Shown piece after piece: positions 1 to 5,553 of a stretch of DNA of 8,155 nt. Source of the DNA: an uncultured Eubacteriales bacterium (lineage in GTDB: Bacteria; Bacillota; Clostridia; Oscillospirales; Acutalibacteraceae); assembly GCA_948815685.1 (NCBI GenBank), contig CAQJOC010000050.1, positions 235 to 8,389 on the forward strand, written 5' to 3'. A program made the translations under genes and the position numbers. A model generated the notes under the pieces. It was not told the DNA's origin, made no database searches, and was given only the letters and a program-made list of their open reading frames with translations. How positions within the stretch are numbered: position 1 is the stretch's first letter; each line of letters starts with the position of its first letter.

Positions 1-160
1 AAATATTTTTTATATGTCTTGTGACTACCGTTCTATCTCTATCAAATAACTCAGATATTTGTGACTGAGTTAACCAAACGGTGTCATTTTCTATCTGGAC
101 ATCCAGTTTAACATTTCCATCTTGTGTTTTAAATAGTACTAATTCTGATTTCTGTTCCAT
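1..160 (-). CDS. RhuM-family protein, N-terminal part (runs off the left edge)
   Basis: An ATG at 160-158 on the minus strand opens 53 codons that remain open to the window edge. A Shine-Dalgarno GGGAG (175-171) lies 10 nt upstream. The protein begins MEQKSELVLFKTQDGNVKLD and continues with WLTQSQISELFDRDRT followed by VVTRHIKNI at about residues 29-53. This is the N-terminal signature of the RhuM (virulence protein RhuM-like) family: a beta-rich start followed by a helix-turn-helix-like segment in which TQ, ELF and the R-x-(V/I)-x-x-H-I positions are conserved. The biochemical function of RhuM is not established; it was first noted in a Salmonella pathogenicity island and is widespread on prophages and genomic islands. 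It lies about 60 bp downstream of the terminase remnant on the same strand, so it is probably part of the same element. The C-terminal part is not in the window, so intactness cannot be judged. Confidence 0.82.
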   Translation of the reverse strand, partial: MEQKSELVLFKTQDGNVKLDVQIENDTVWLTQSQISELFDRDRTVVTRHIKNI

Positions 161-220
161 GAATATTTCTCTCCCAATAATTTGTTATACTTTTAATGAT
201 AACTCTTATTATTTTAATAT

Positions 221-439
221 TCAACTTTTAGTAACCTTCCACGACAAAATCCCACAAAATGCCAAAATTATCTGTACAAAATCAAGTAGCGCTCGGCCAT
301 ACACTCCCGCAGCGTAATCAAAAACAAACCAGCAAAAATCTCCTACCAGCCATATGTAAAAACAGACTATGTTTTTTCTAATATTAAAAACAGTCCCTAT
401 CAAAGAGACTGCTGTTAAAAGCCATGTTACGTCTAACAC
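221..439 (-). other. PnuC/SemiSWEET-like three-helix segment, possible internal GTG start
   Basis: The last 72 codons of the terminase frame encode three predicted membrane helices (about residues 178-192, 199-218 and 224-241 of the fused protein). The loop FNIRKN and the aromatic-rich second helix (CFYIWLVGDFCWFVFD) resemble short PnuC-like proteins found in phages and conjugative elements. Full PnuC has seven or eight helices, so this is roughly one triple-helix bundle and would have to assemble as an oligomer to transport anything. A GTG at 439-437 has GAGGAAA (454-448) about 9 nt upstream, so it could have been an independent gene start that now lies inside the terminase frame. Substrate and function are unproven. 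Confidence 0.5.
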
Positions 440-958
440 TGTTTCCGTTTCCTCGCCATTAGTAAGTAATTCCATATCATCATTTTGCGGAGTTCCTACA
501 AATTCTGTTGTGCAATTTTGTTTTACTATATCGAAAATTTCGTACCAGATGATATTTGCTTGCTTTTGAAATGAAATAATCATCTGTACAAACGGGTTTG
601 CTATTGCGTTACCGGTGGTGGGATGTTTGCCAAGAAACGCAAATTTGCTTATTGCTTCTTCGCACTGAATATATCTTGCAAACGCCTGGGAGTAGCTTTC
701 TACTAATCTTGGATTTACAAACTTTTCGCATTTTCTAGCCTTTAGCCAGGTCCACGTTTCTTCAAAGATTTTATCTGCGCCAAGCGGTTCTCCGTCTTTT
801 TGTTGGCGGCTCAAATGCTCACTTGGTCTTGGGATATTCTCTCCGTGCAAATCAGCTCTACTTGAAAATTCACCCATCATATCAAAGTGTTTTTCAATGT
901 CAAACTCTGAAACATCCAATACACTAGCTGATTTGCCCGCAGCGATTTTATCAACCAA
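221..958 (-). CDS. P27-family phage terminase small subunit fused in frame to a PnuC-like membrane segment (remnant)
   Basis: A 245-residue frame made of two unrelated parts. Residues 1-165 look like a P27-family terminase small subunit, the DNA-recognition component of phage packaging. The family-like core runs from GEPLGADKIFEETWTWLK (about 56-73), through YIQCEEAISKFAFLGKHPTT (96-115), to QANIIWYEIFDIVKQNCTTE near 133-152 and a final QNDD. Residues 174-243 are hydrophobic and resemble a small PnuC-like (nicotinamide mononucleotide transporter-like) protein, with the typical FNIRKN between helices 1 and 2. The apparent start is TTG at 958, with only a weak GGAGAT 12 nt upstream. The native start was probably TTG 1021, separated by an in-frame TGA (see 986-1021). 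No large terminase subunit is present, so packaging activity is unlikely. RhuM follows on the same strand. The family assignment is from memory of conserved motifs, not a search. Confidence 0.78.
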   Translation of the reverse strand: MVDKIAAGKSASVLDVSEFDIEKHFDMMGEFSSRADLHGENIPRPSEHLSRQQKDGEPLGADKIFEETWTWLKARKCEKFVNPRLVESYSQAFARYIQCEEAISKFAFLGKHPTTGNAIANPFVQMIISFQKQANIIWYEIFDIVKQNCTTEFVGTPQNDDMELLTNGEETETVLDVTWLLTAVSLIGTVFNIRKNIVCFYIWLVGDFCWFVFDYAAGVYGRALLDFVQIILAFCGILSWKVTKS

Positions 959-985
959 AGAAAATGGCTTATCTCCAGCTCTAAC

Positions 986-1021
986 TCACCGTCCACCGCG
1001 ATTTGTTGCGTCTCTTGCCAA
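986..1021 (-). pseudogene. Detached N-terminus of the terminase small subunit (native TTG start, then in-frame TGA)
   Basis: In the same frame as the terminase gene, TTG at 1021-1019 begins LARDATNRGGR and is followed by TGA at 988-986, after which VRAGDKPFSLVDKIAAGK leads straight into the terminase. As I recall them, P27-type small subunits of Clostridia start with a closely similar (A)R-x-ATNRGG-x-R-x-GAG-K segment, so these codons look like the true N-terminus. A textbook AAGGAG (1036-1031) sits 9 nt before this TTG, far better than anything before the TTG at 958. The simplest reading is a CGA-to-TGA nonsense mutation in an arginine codon. Confidence 0.62.
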
Positions 1022-1025
1022 ATTT

Positions 1026-1145
1026 TCACGCTCCTTCGTTTGGGTTAATACCCTGTTTGAATTGACCTTTTTTCGCGCGTTGCCCCACGCCTGCTGGGTT
1101 CGACACCTTTCGCAGAGATTTCTGTCCCCCTCTTTTATTGGAGTA
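1026..1145 (-). other. Tail of an unrecognised phage-type reading frame overlapping the terminase ribosome binding site
   Basis: A minus-strand frame of about 40 codons (containing KRGGQKSLRKVSNPAGVG and ending QGINPNEGA) stops at TGA 1028-1026, just inside the AAGGAG-to-TTG leader of the terminase gene. Such close packing is typical of phage genes. The stretch looks visibly richer in G+C than its surroundings. The left-hand limit near 1145 is a guess set by where homology to the adenylate-forming enzyme appears to start on the other strand. I do not recognise the product. Two other minus-strand frames are also open across part of this stretch, so this may not be the right one. Confidence 0.3.
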
Positions 1146-1154
1146 ACTAACGTC

Positions 1155-2318
1155 ATGTGCGAAAAAACAACATTAAGCTCCTTTATTAGCGCTATCAAAG
1201 ATGGGGAGGTTGCTTGGGCAGCAACTGTGCCTTTAATTTGGGAAGCATTAATCAAATTTATGAAAGGTAAATATAAAAACGAAAATGCAGCAACTTTAAA
1301 AGAGCTGTTAGGAGAAAATTTGAAATTTTGCATCTGTGGTGGAGCTCACGTGTCATCTAAAGTAATAAAACTGTTTAACGAAGCCCAAATCGCATTTTCT
1401 GAATGTTATGGTATGATCGAGGCTGGAATGATTTCGTTAAATATCGGGCAACTTGGCAAAGAAAGAATGGACGGTTCTGTTGGGAATATTAAAAACGCGA
1501 CTTGCGTAACTAAGGTTATAACCTCAGAAGAAAAAATTTTGGATGAAGGGTTAGGCGAATTAATTATTTCAGGTCCGGGGTTATATGTATCTACTTTAAA
1601 AAATGGAATAGAAATACCGCGAGACGTTTCAAAATTAGGTGGCTTTATCAAAACAGGAGATCTTGTGAAAATAAAGAATGGAAACATTTATTTCCGAGAT
1701 AGAATAAAAGATGTCATAATAAATTCCACTGGAGAAAACATATGTCCAGGTGAACTAGAAAAACATTTTGACTTTCTTCTTGAAAATAATGTGCAATTCA
1801 CAGTTTTAGGTATAGCTGATTTCCCTGTAATTGTTATTTCATTAAATAATAACGAAAATTTTATAGAAAACCACAAAGAAACACTAATTAATAAAATTAT
1901 AGCTGCAAATAAAAAATTGCCAATAAATAAAAAAATTGTAACTATCTATTTTACCGAAAAGCCCTTTCCAATAACCTCTGCAATGAAAGTGAGGAAATTT
2001 TTTCTAAAAAAATGCATAGAGGAAAATCCTAAAGATTATGTTAAAGTCGATTTGATAAACAAGAATGTAAAAAAGTTCTCAATTGAAGAAATAAAAGCAG
2101 ACCTTAGGACTTTCTTCAGTACATACTTAAACCTTAACATGTCAAATGTAAAAAATGAATCATTAATAGTTGAAGAACTGAATGTTGACAGCCTTATAAT
2201 CGCAGAACTTTTCATATATATTGAAGAAAAATATGATATTAATATTGAACAAGAGTTTATACTCAGCGATTCTTTAAGTATTAATAGTATAGCTAATCTA
2301 ATTTTCGAAAAGGTGTAA
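1155..2318 (+). CDS. C-terminal part of an AMP-binding (acyl-activating) enzyme with an acyl carrier protein domain, 5'-truncated
   Basis: Starting at ATG 1155 (weak GGAG at 1140-1143) this gives 387 residues. Adenylate-forming enzymes activate a carboxylic acid with ATP to an acyl-AMP and pass it to CoA or a carrier thiol. Visible family motifs are YGMIEA (85-90, the A5 region), GELIISGPG (134-142), GGFIKTGDL (162-170), NIYFRDRIKDVI (177-188, where the usual GR is DR), GENICPGELE (193-202) and the C-terminal catalytic lysine in ITSAMKVRK (Lys278). Residues about 310-387 form a carrier-protein domain with the phosphopantetheine serine in NVDSL (Ser346). The first half of the adenylation domain, including the ATP-binding TSGTTG-like loop, is absent. 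Upstream, the frame stays open back to 897, but that part is antisense to the phage remnant. Catalysis is therefore very unlikely, though the carrier domain could still fold. It sits 4 bp before the ankyrin-like gene, suggesting a shared transcript. The native acyl substrate cannot be told. Confidence 0.85.
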   Translation: MCEKTTLSSFISAIKDGEVAWAATVPLIWEALIKFMKGKYKNENAATLKELLGENLKFCICGGAHVSSKVIKLFNEAQIAFSECYGMIEAGMISLNIGQLGKERMDGSVGNIKNATCVTKVITSEEKILDEGLGELIISGPGLYVSTLKNGIEIPRDVSKLGGFIKTGDLVKIKNGNIYFRDRIKDVIINSTGENICPGELEKHFDFLLENNVQFTVLGIADFPVIVISLNNNENFIENHKETLINKIIAANKKLPINKKIVTIYFTEKPFPITSAMKVRKFFLKKCIEENPKDYVKVDLINKNVKKFSIEEIKADLRTFFSTYLNLNMSNVKNESLIVEELNVDSLIIAELFIYIEEKYDINIEQEFILSDSLSINSIANLIFEKV

Positions 2319-2322
2319 AGAT

Positions 2323-2808
2323 ATGAAACGATTGTTTAGTCTCTTCTTGGCCCTATTAATATTTTTCACCGGTAAGAATTCGATTACATTGGCGATGTCA
2401 CCTCAACAAGAGGAGTTTTATAAAGTAGCTATTGTTGAGTTAGATGTTTATAAGACTTTAGAATTATTGCAAAGAAACATCATAGACCTGAATGAGCCTA
2501 TTGAGATAAATGGTAGGCACACAACTTTTTGGCATGAACTTTTGCAGGTTACTGTTGCGCTTTATCGAGATCGAATAAGTATTAATCAAAACGTATCAGA
2601 CGATTCAGATGCTTTATTAATGGGTCCCCCTAGGCATAATTCAATTTTATCTAATAAGCAAATGCAAAAAAATTATAAAAAAGAAATAAATTTCGAACTT
2701 GATTATTCTTTATATCAATTACTTCGTCTTTTTTTAGGCTTTGGCGCTAATGTTGATTTGCCCAATAGCTTGGGTATGAGTGCAAGAGAAGTTGCAAGAA
2801 ATTTTTAG
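2323..2808 (+). CDS. Small secreted ankyrin-like protein, interrupted by an amber codon
   Basis: The ATG at 2323 lies 4 bp after the adenylate-forming gene, with AAGG at 2310-2313, so translation is probably coupled to it. The 161-residue product starts with a clear signal peptide (MKRLFSLFLALLIFFTG, probable cleavage after about residue 24 at TLA). The mature part shows a weak ankyrin-like helix pair at 35-80 (VYKTLELLQRNIIDLNEP) and a better one at 128-160 (LLRLFLGFGANVDLPNSLGM, then SAREVA). The GAN-(V/P)-x-L...G-S motif is shared with the minus-strand protein at 3202-3642, so they may be diverged paralogues. Ankyrin repeats mediate protein-protein contacts; export suggests an envelope or host-facing role, but the target is unknown. 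The frame continues past the TAG to 3000 (see next entry), so the native protein was probably 225 residues with a C-terminal membrane anchor. Confidence 0.75.
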   Translation: MKRLFSLFLALLIFFTGKNSITLAMSPQQEEFYKVAIVELDVYKTLELLQRNIIDLNEPIEINGRHTTFWHELLQVTVALYRDRISINQNVSDDSDALLMGPPRHNSILSNKQMQKNYKKEINFELDYSLYQLLRLFLGFGANVDLPNSLGMSAREVARNF

Positions 2809-3000
2809 ACAAGCCAAGGAAATAATCCTTTAAATTTTATAGCAAACTTTCCTTCGGTTAACGATGCAAATTATGGAGAATACCGAGATAGAACTCGTAA
2901 CGATGTTGTCATATCCATAAGAAATAGAAATTTTAGTTACACCGCACTAATTTCTCTGTTTGGTATTTTTCTTTATATTATGTTTTATTATTTTATATGA
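2809..3000 (+). pseudogene. C-terminal continuation of the ankyrin-like gene beyond TAG, with a membrane segment
   Basis: Directly after TAG (2806-2808), the same frame remains open for 63 codons and ends at TGA 2998-3000. It encodes a hydrophilic stretch (SQGNNPLNFIANFPSVNDA, then YRDRTRNDVVISI) followed by a hydrophobic end, YTALISLFGIFLYIMFYYFI, that looks like a C-terminal transmembrane helix. So long an open frame, of sensible composition, is unlikely by chance in such AT-rich DNA. It most likely shows a recent nonsense mutation; amber readthrough is the alternative. No good ribosome binding site and start are seen for separate translation. Confidence 0.6.
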
Positions 3001-3215
3001 CACAAAGCTGTTGTATATACAACGCGTTAAAGGGCAAAAATCTCTTTGTTATTAAATTCTCATTTAACGTGAATAACTGAACAATATCTATTCCATATGC
3101 AAATAAAGAAGCCTTGTGTGTCATTTTAGACTGCAGTCCAAATGACTTATTTATTTTTGAAGATGACTTGTAGAAATTGTTAAGAGATTATTTTTTTATT
3201 TTCATGAAACATTAA
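2997..3215 (+). pseudogene. Degenerate reading frame, two internal stops, unrecognised
   Basis: An ATG at 2997 overlaps the TGA of the ankyrin-like frame (ATGA), a usual translational-coupling arrangement. The frame reads MTQSCCIYNALKGKNLFVI onward for 27 codons to TGA (3078-3080), then 30 open codons (including PYANKEALCVILDCSPNDL) to TAG (3171-3173), then 13 codons to TAA (3213-3215), slightly overlapping the convergent ankyrin-like gene. The composition is protein-like but no family is recognised. It may be a decayed third gene of this transcript or chance. Apart from this and the palindrome at 3010-3023, I see nothing else between 3001 and 3201. Confidence 0.25.
3010..3023. repeat. 14-bp perfect palindrome
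   Basis: GTTGTATATACAAC is its own reverse complement and is immediately followed by a second, overlapping palindrome AACGCGTT (3021-3028). There is no downstream T-tract, so it is a poor intrinsic terminator. It could be a protein-binding site or chance in AT-rich DNA. Confidence 0.45.
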
Positions 3216-3642
3216 AACCATATTTTGCAAAAACCTCATTAAAACAGCTCCGGTCTGCCATATTAAATAATTCTAATACAGATATTCCCTTCGGGTCCTC
3301 TAAGTATGGGTTCGCCCCATTTTGCAAAAGCAGGTCTGCCATTTTTACTGCGATTTCTACTTTTTCGACATCATTTGAAAGTAAAATCACCAAATACAAT
3401 GGCAAACTTCCATCATAAGCTCGTTCGTTTACATCACAATGTTTTTCTTCAATAATGTATTTAAAAAATTCAAAGTCACATTTATTAATTGCTTTGCATA
3501 AATTGTCCGATAAAGATTTGGGTCTTAGTTTTTCATCCCAAATAGCTTCTTGTGATACAGAAAAAGATATCATGTAAGAACTAATTCCAGTAGTAATCAT
3601 TAATAACATTAAACTAAAAATAACTTTCCACATTCTTTTCAT
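3202..3642 (-). CDS. Small ankyrin-repeat protein with N-terminal signal or membrane anchor
   Basis: The 146-residue protein starts at ATG 3642-3640, chosen because AAGGGG (3654-3649) lies 6 nt upstream and the promoter at 3674-3682 lies between it and a more upstream ATG (3687). Residues 6-27 are hydrophobic (WKVIFSLMLLMITTGISS), a signal peptide or uncleaved anchor. Residues 44-126 carry two to three ankyrin-like units: SLSDNLCKAINKCDFEFFKY with the hairpin CDVNERAYDGSLPLYL (69-84), then MADLLLQNGANPYLEDPKGI (101-120) with SVLELF. The role is likely protein-protein interaction outside the cytoplasm or at the membrane; the partner is unknown. The frame is intact and ends at TGA 3204-3202. 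It is convergent with the broken ankyrin-like gene at 2323-3000 and similar in layout. Its small size and isolation from other exported genes leave a function open. Confidence 0.8.
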   Translation of the reverse strand: MKRMWKVIFSLMLLMITTGISSYMISFSVSQEAIWDEKLRPKSLSDNLCKAINKCDFEFFKYIIEEKHCDVNERAYDGSLPLYLVILLSNDVEKVEIAVKMADLLLQNGANPYLEDPKGISVLELFNMADRSCFNEVFAKYGFNVS

Positions 3643-3673
3643 ATTAATCCCCTTTAATTCATTATTTAATCTA

Positions 3674-3682
3674 ATTATATCA
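3674..3682 (-). promoter_or_regulatory. Extended -10 promoter for the minus-strand ankyrin gene
   Basis: On the minus strand, TGATATAAT is a consensus extended -10 (TG-N-TATAAT). No good -35 is seen 17 bp upstream, which extended -10 promoters can tolerate. Transcription would start near 3667, giving a leader of about 25 nt with the AAGGGG site before ATG 3642. Confidence 0.6.
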
Positions 3683-3783
3683 TTCATTTAATTAGTTATA
3701 ATTCTAAGATAGAAATTAAAATAAAAAGTAAGAAAATTAGCTGAAAAAGCGAATTCGAGCCGCTCATATTTAAGTACAATAGA

Positions 3784-3809
3784 AGTTTCTAACTAAATTG
3801 TTAGAAGCT
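3784..3809. other. Hairpin-forming inverted repeat in the divergent intergenic region
   Basis: AGTTTCTAAC (3784-3793) pairs with GTTAGAAGCT (3800-3809) over ten positions including one G-T, with a 6-nt loop TAAATT. There is no T-tract on either side, so it is not a standard terminator. The right arm (AGAAGCT, 3803-3809) can instead pair with AGCTTCT at 3848-3854, just before the -35 of the plus-strand promoter. It could be an operator or a relic; because it lies upstream of the predicted transcription start, it cannot act as a leader of the AAA-ATPase-like gene from that promoter. Confidence 0.4.
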
Positions 3810-3855
3810 CATAAACTATGAAAAGCTGAATATATTACTCATCAAAAAGCTTCTC

Positions 3856-3884
3856 TTTATAAGTTTAACAAAATATGCTATAAT
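3856..3884 (+). promoter_or_regulatory. Promoter for the AAA-ATPase-like gene
   Basis: TTTATA (3856-3861, four of six matches to the -35 consensus) is separated by 17 bp from a perfect TATAAT (3879-3884), which is also preceded by TGC, making an extended -10. The predicted start of transcription is near 3891, so a start codon at 3894 would be almost leaderless, while GGGAGG and the GTG at 3918 fit well. Confidence 0.75.
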
Positions 3885-3917
3885 AAAAGTCGTATGATTA
3901 AAAAGGGAGGTTTTGTT

Positions 3918-5489
3918 GTGGCATATTTTCTCAACAATGTAAATGAAATCAATCAGTTCTCCAAAACTACAAAAGAAAAATATTTTGTAGATAAATCTGA
4001 TCTGATAGAAAAAATAAATGAATTGGTCGGAACGGCATCCCAATATGTATGCGTGACTCGGCCTCGACGTTTTGGAAAAACTTTAAATGCCATGATGTTG
4101 GCTTCATATTATTCTAAAAATTCTGATTTTAAAGAACTGTTTGATAAACTTGAAATAAGTAAAAGCAGTTCGTATTTGGATCATCTAAATCAACACAATG
4201 TTGTGTATATAACTTTTAGTAAGCCAACCTCTGATTATGCAAACTATGCTGAATATATAGATAGCTTTAAAAAACAGCTGATAGAAGATTTGAAAGAGAA
4301 GTTCGATATTAAATTCGATACAAATGATAAATTAGGTAAGATTTTCGAAGATTTATATAATAAAACAAGTGAAAACTTTGTATTTATAATAGATGAGTGG
4401 GATTATATATTTAATAACAATTTATTTTCTGAAGATGATAGAAAAGAGTTTTTAAGGTTTTTAGAAGATTTATTAAAAGATAGACCATATGTAGAACTTG
4501 CTTATATGACAGGAGTATTACCAATTGCAAAATATTCGTCAGGCTCTGCACTTAATATGTTTGATGAATATACATTTTTAAATGATGCTACTTTTGATAA
4601 ATATTTTGGGTTTACTGATTCTGAAGTAAAAGTTCTTTGCTCAAAGCAAAAAAATATTTCCATGAATGAACTTCGAGACTGGTATGATGGTTATAAAACT
4701 CAAGGTAACCATGAAATTTATAATCCCAGATCGGTAGTTTTTGCTTTAAGAAAAGGAGTTTGCCAAAGTTATTGGACAAATACCGGACCGATGGATGAAA
4801 TCAGCTATTATATTGAAAATAACGTTGAAGAAATTAGAAATGATATCGTACAGATGGTTTCGGGAATTCCTGTAAATATTCATTTAGAAGGATACAGTGC
4901 CGAGCAAATAAACTTAAATACTAGTGATGAAATACTTTCAGCGATGACTGTTTATGGGTTTCTGAGTTATCACGATGAAACTTTAACTATTCCGAATAAG
5001 GAACTTCGTATGAAATTTGACTATACTCTCAAAAATCATCAAATGGGAGAAATTTCAAAATTAGTTTTAAAATCTAACCAAATGCTAGAAGCGACCTTAA
5101 ACAAAGATACTGAAATTATGGAAAAATTAATTCAAGAAGCCCATGACATCAACATCCCGGTTATAAAATATAACGATGAAAATTCTTTGGCTTGCATAAT
5201 TACACTGGTTTATTTGAGCGCTAGAAGCAAATACAAAATTGTCCGAGAGATGCCTGCGGGTATCGGATTTGCAGATTTTATATTCTATCCAAATGATAAA
5301 AGTAAACCAGCTTTTATAATTGAGTTGAAAAAAGACTCTACTCCAGGCGAAGCTTTGAAACAAATTCAAGAGAAGCGCTATGCACTGGCATTAAAAGATT
5401 ACACCGGACAAAAATTAGCTATTGGCATTGCATATGACAGCAAATTGAAAAAGCATAGTGTGAAAATCGAAGACATTAATTTAAACTAA
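3918..5489 (+). CDS. AAA-ATPase-like protein with C-terminal PD-(D/E)XK nuclease-like domain
   Basis: This is a 523-residue protein of the AAA-ATPase-like (PF09820) plus PD-(D/E)XK_9 (PF08011) family, usually 500-560 residues, so it appears complete. GTG 3918 is chosen over ATG 3894 because GGGAGG (3905-3910) lies 7 nt before it. Visible motifs are KYFVDKSDLI (21-30), a Walker A-like RPRRFGKT (48-55), Walker B FVFIIDEWD (154-162), a conserved TGVLPIAKY, and WYDGYKTQGNHEIYNPRSV in the middle. Near the C-terminus, a nuclease-like core has GFADFIFY (Asp453), FIIELKK (Glu469, Lys471) and QIQEKRY (Gln482, Tyr488). The ATP-binding and nuclease-like residues all look preserved. Family members are abundant and often multi-copy in gut and symbiotic bacteria; their biological role is not established, though a defence or mobile-element link has been suggested. 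The gene appears to be a single transcript with its own promoter, convergent with the leucine-rich-repeat gene 64 bp downstream. No clear terminator is visible in that gap. Confidence 0.93.
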   Translation: MAYFLNNVNEINQFSKTTKEKYFVDKSDLIEKINELVGTASQYVCVTRPRRFGKTLNAMMLASYYSKNSDFKELFDKLEISKSSSYLDHLNQHNVVYITFSKPTSDYANYAEYIDSFKKQLIEDLKEKFDIKFDTNDKLGKIFEDLYNKTSENFVFIIDEWDYIFNNNLFSEDDRKEFLRFLEDLLKDRPYVELAYMTGVLPIAKYSSGSALNMFDEYTFLNDATFDKYFGFTDSEVKVLCSKQKNISMNELRDWYDGYKTQGNHEIYNPRSVVFALRKGVCQSYWTNTGPMDEISYYIENNVEEIRNDIVQMVSGIPVNIHLEGYSAEQINLNTSDEILSAMTVYGFLSYHDETLTIPNKELRMKFDYTLKNHQMGEISKLVLKSNQMLEATLNKDTEIMEKLIQEAHDINIPVIKYNDENSLACIITLVYLSARSKYKIVREMPAGIGFADFIFYPNDKSKPAFIIELKKDSTPGEALKQIQEKRYALALKDYTGQKLAIGIAYDSKLKKHSVKIEDINLN

Positions 5490-5553
5490 AAAACAAAAAT
5501 AGCCATGTGGTTAAAATTTAATAAAAAATTCATCATCTTTCCCATAATTTTCT

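Noticed and set aside
81..317. Plus-strand frame of 78 codons
   Set aside because: Antisense to the RhuM start and to the terminase/PnuC-like end; no ribosome binding site and no family-like sequence.
986..1333. Minus-strand frame of 115 codons starting at 1333
   Set aside because: Its first half is antisense to the well-supported adenylate-forming gene. Only the last 12 codons (1021-986) are kept, as the detached terminase N-terminus.
1406..1876. Two minus-strand frames of 93 and 62 codons
   Set aside because: Both are antisense to the conserved core of the adenylate-forming enzyme and lack start signals.
3816..4043. Minus-strand frame of 75 codons
   Set aside because: It crosses the promoter and the start of the AAA-ATPase-like gene in antisense and has no family features.
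5127..5369. Minus-strand frame of 80 codons
   Set aside because: Antisense to the nuclease-like domain of the AAA-ATPase-like protein.
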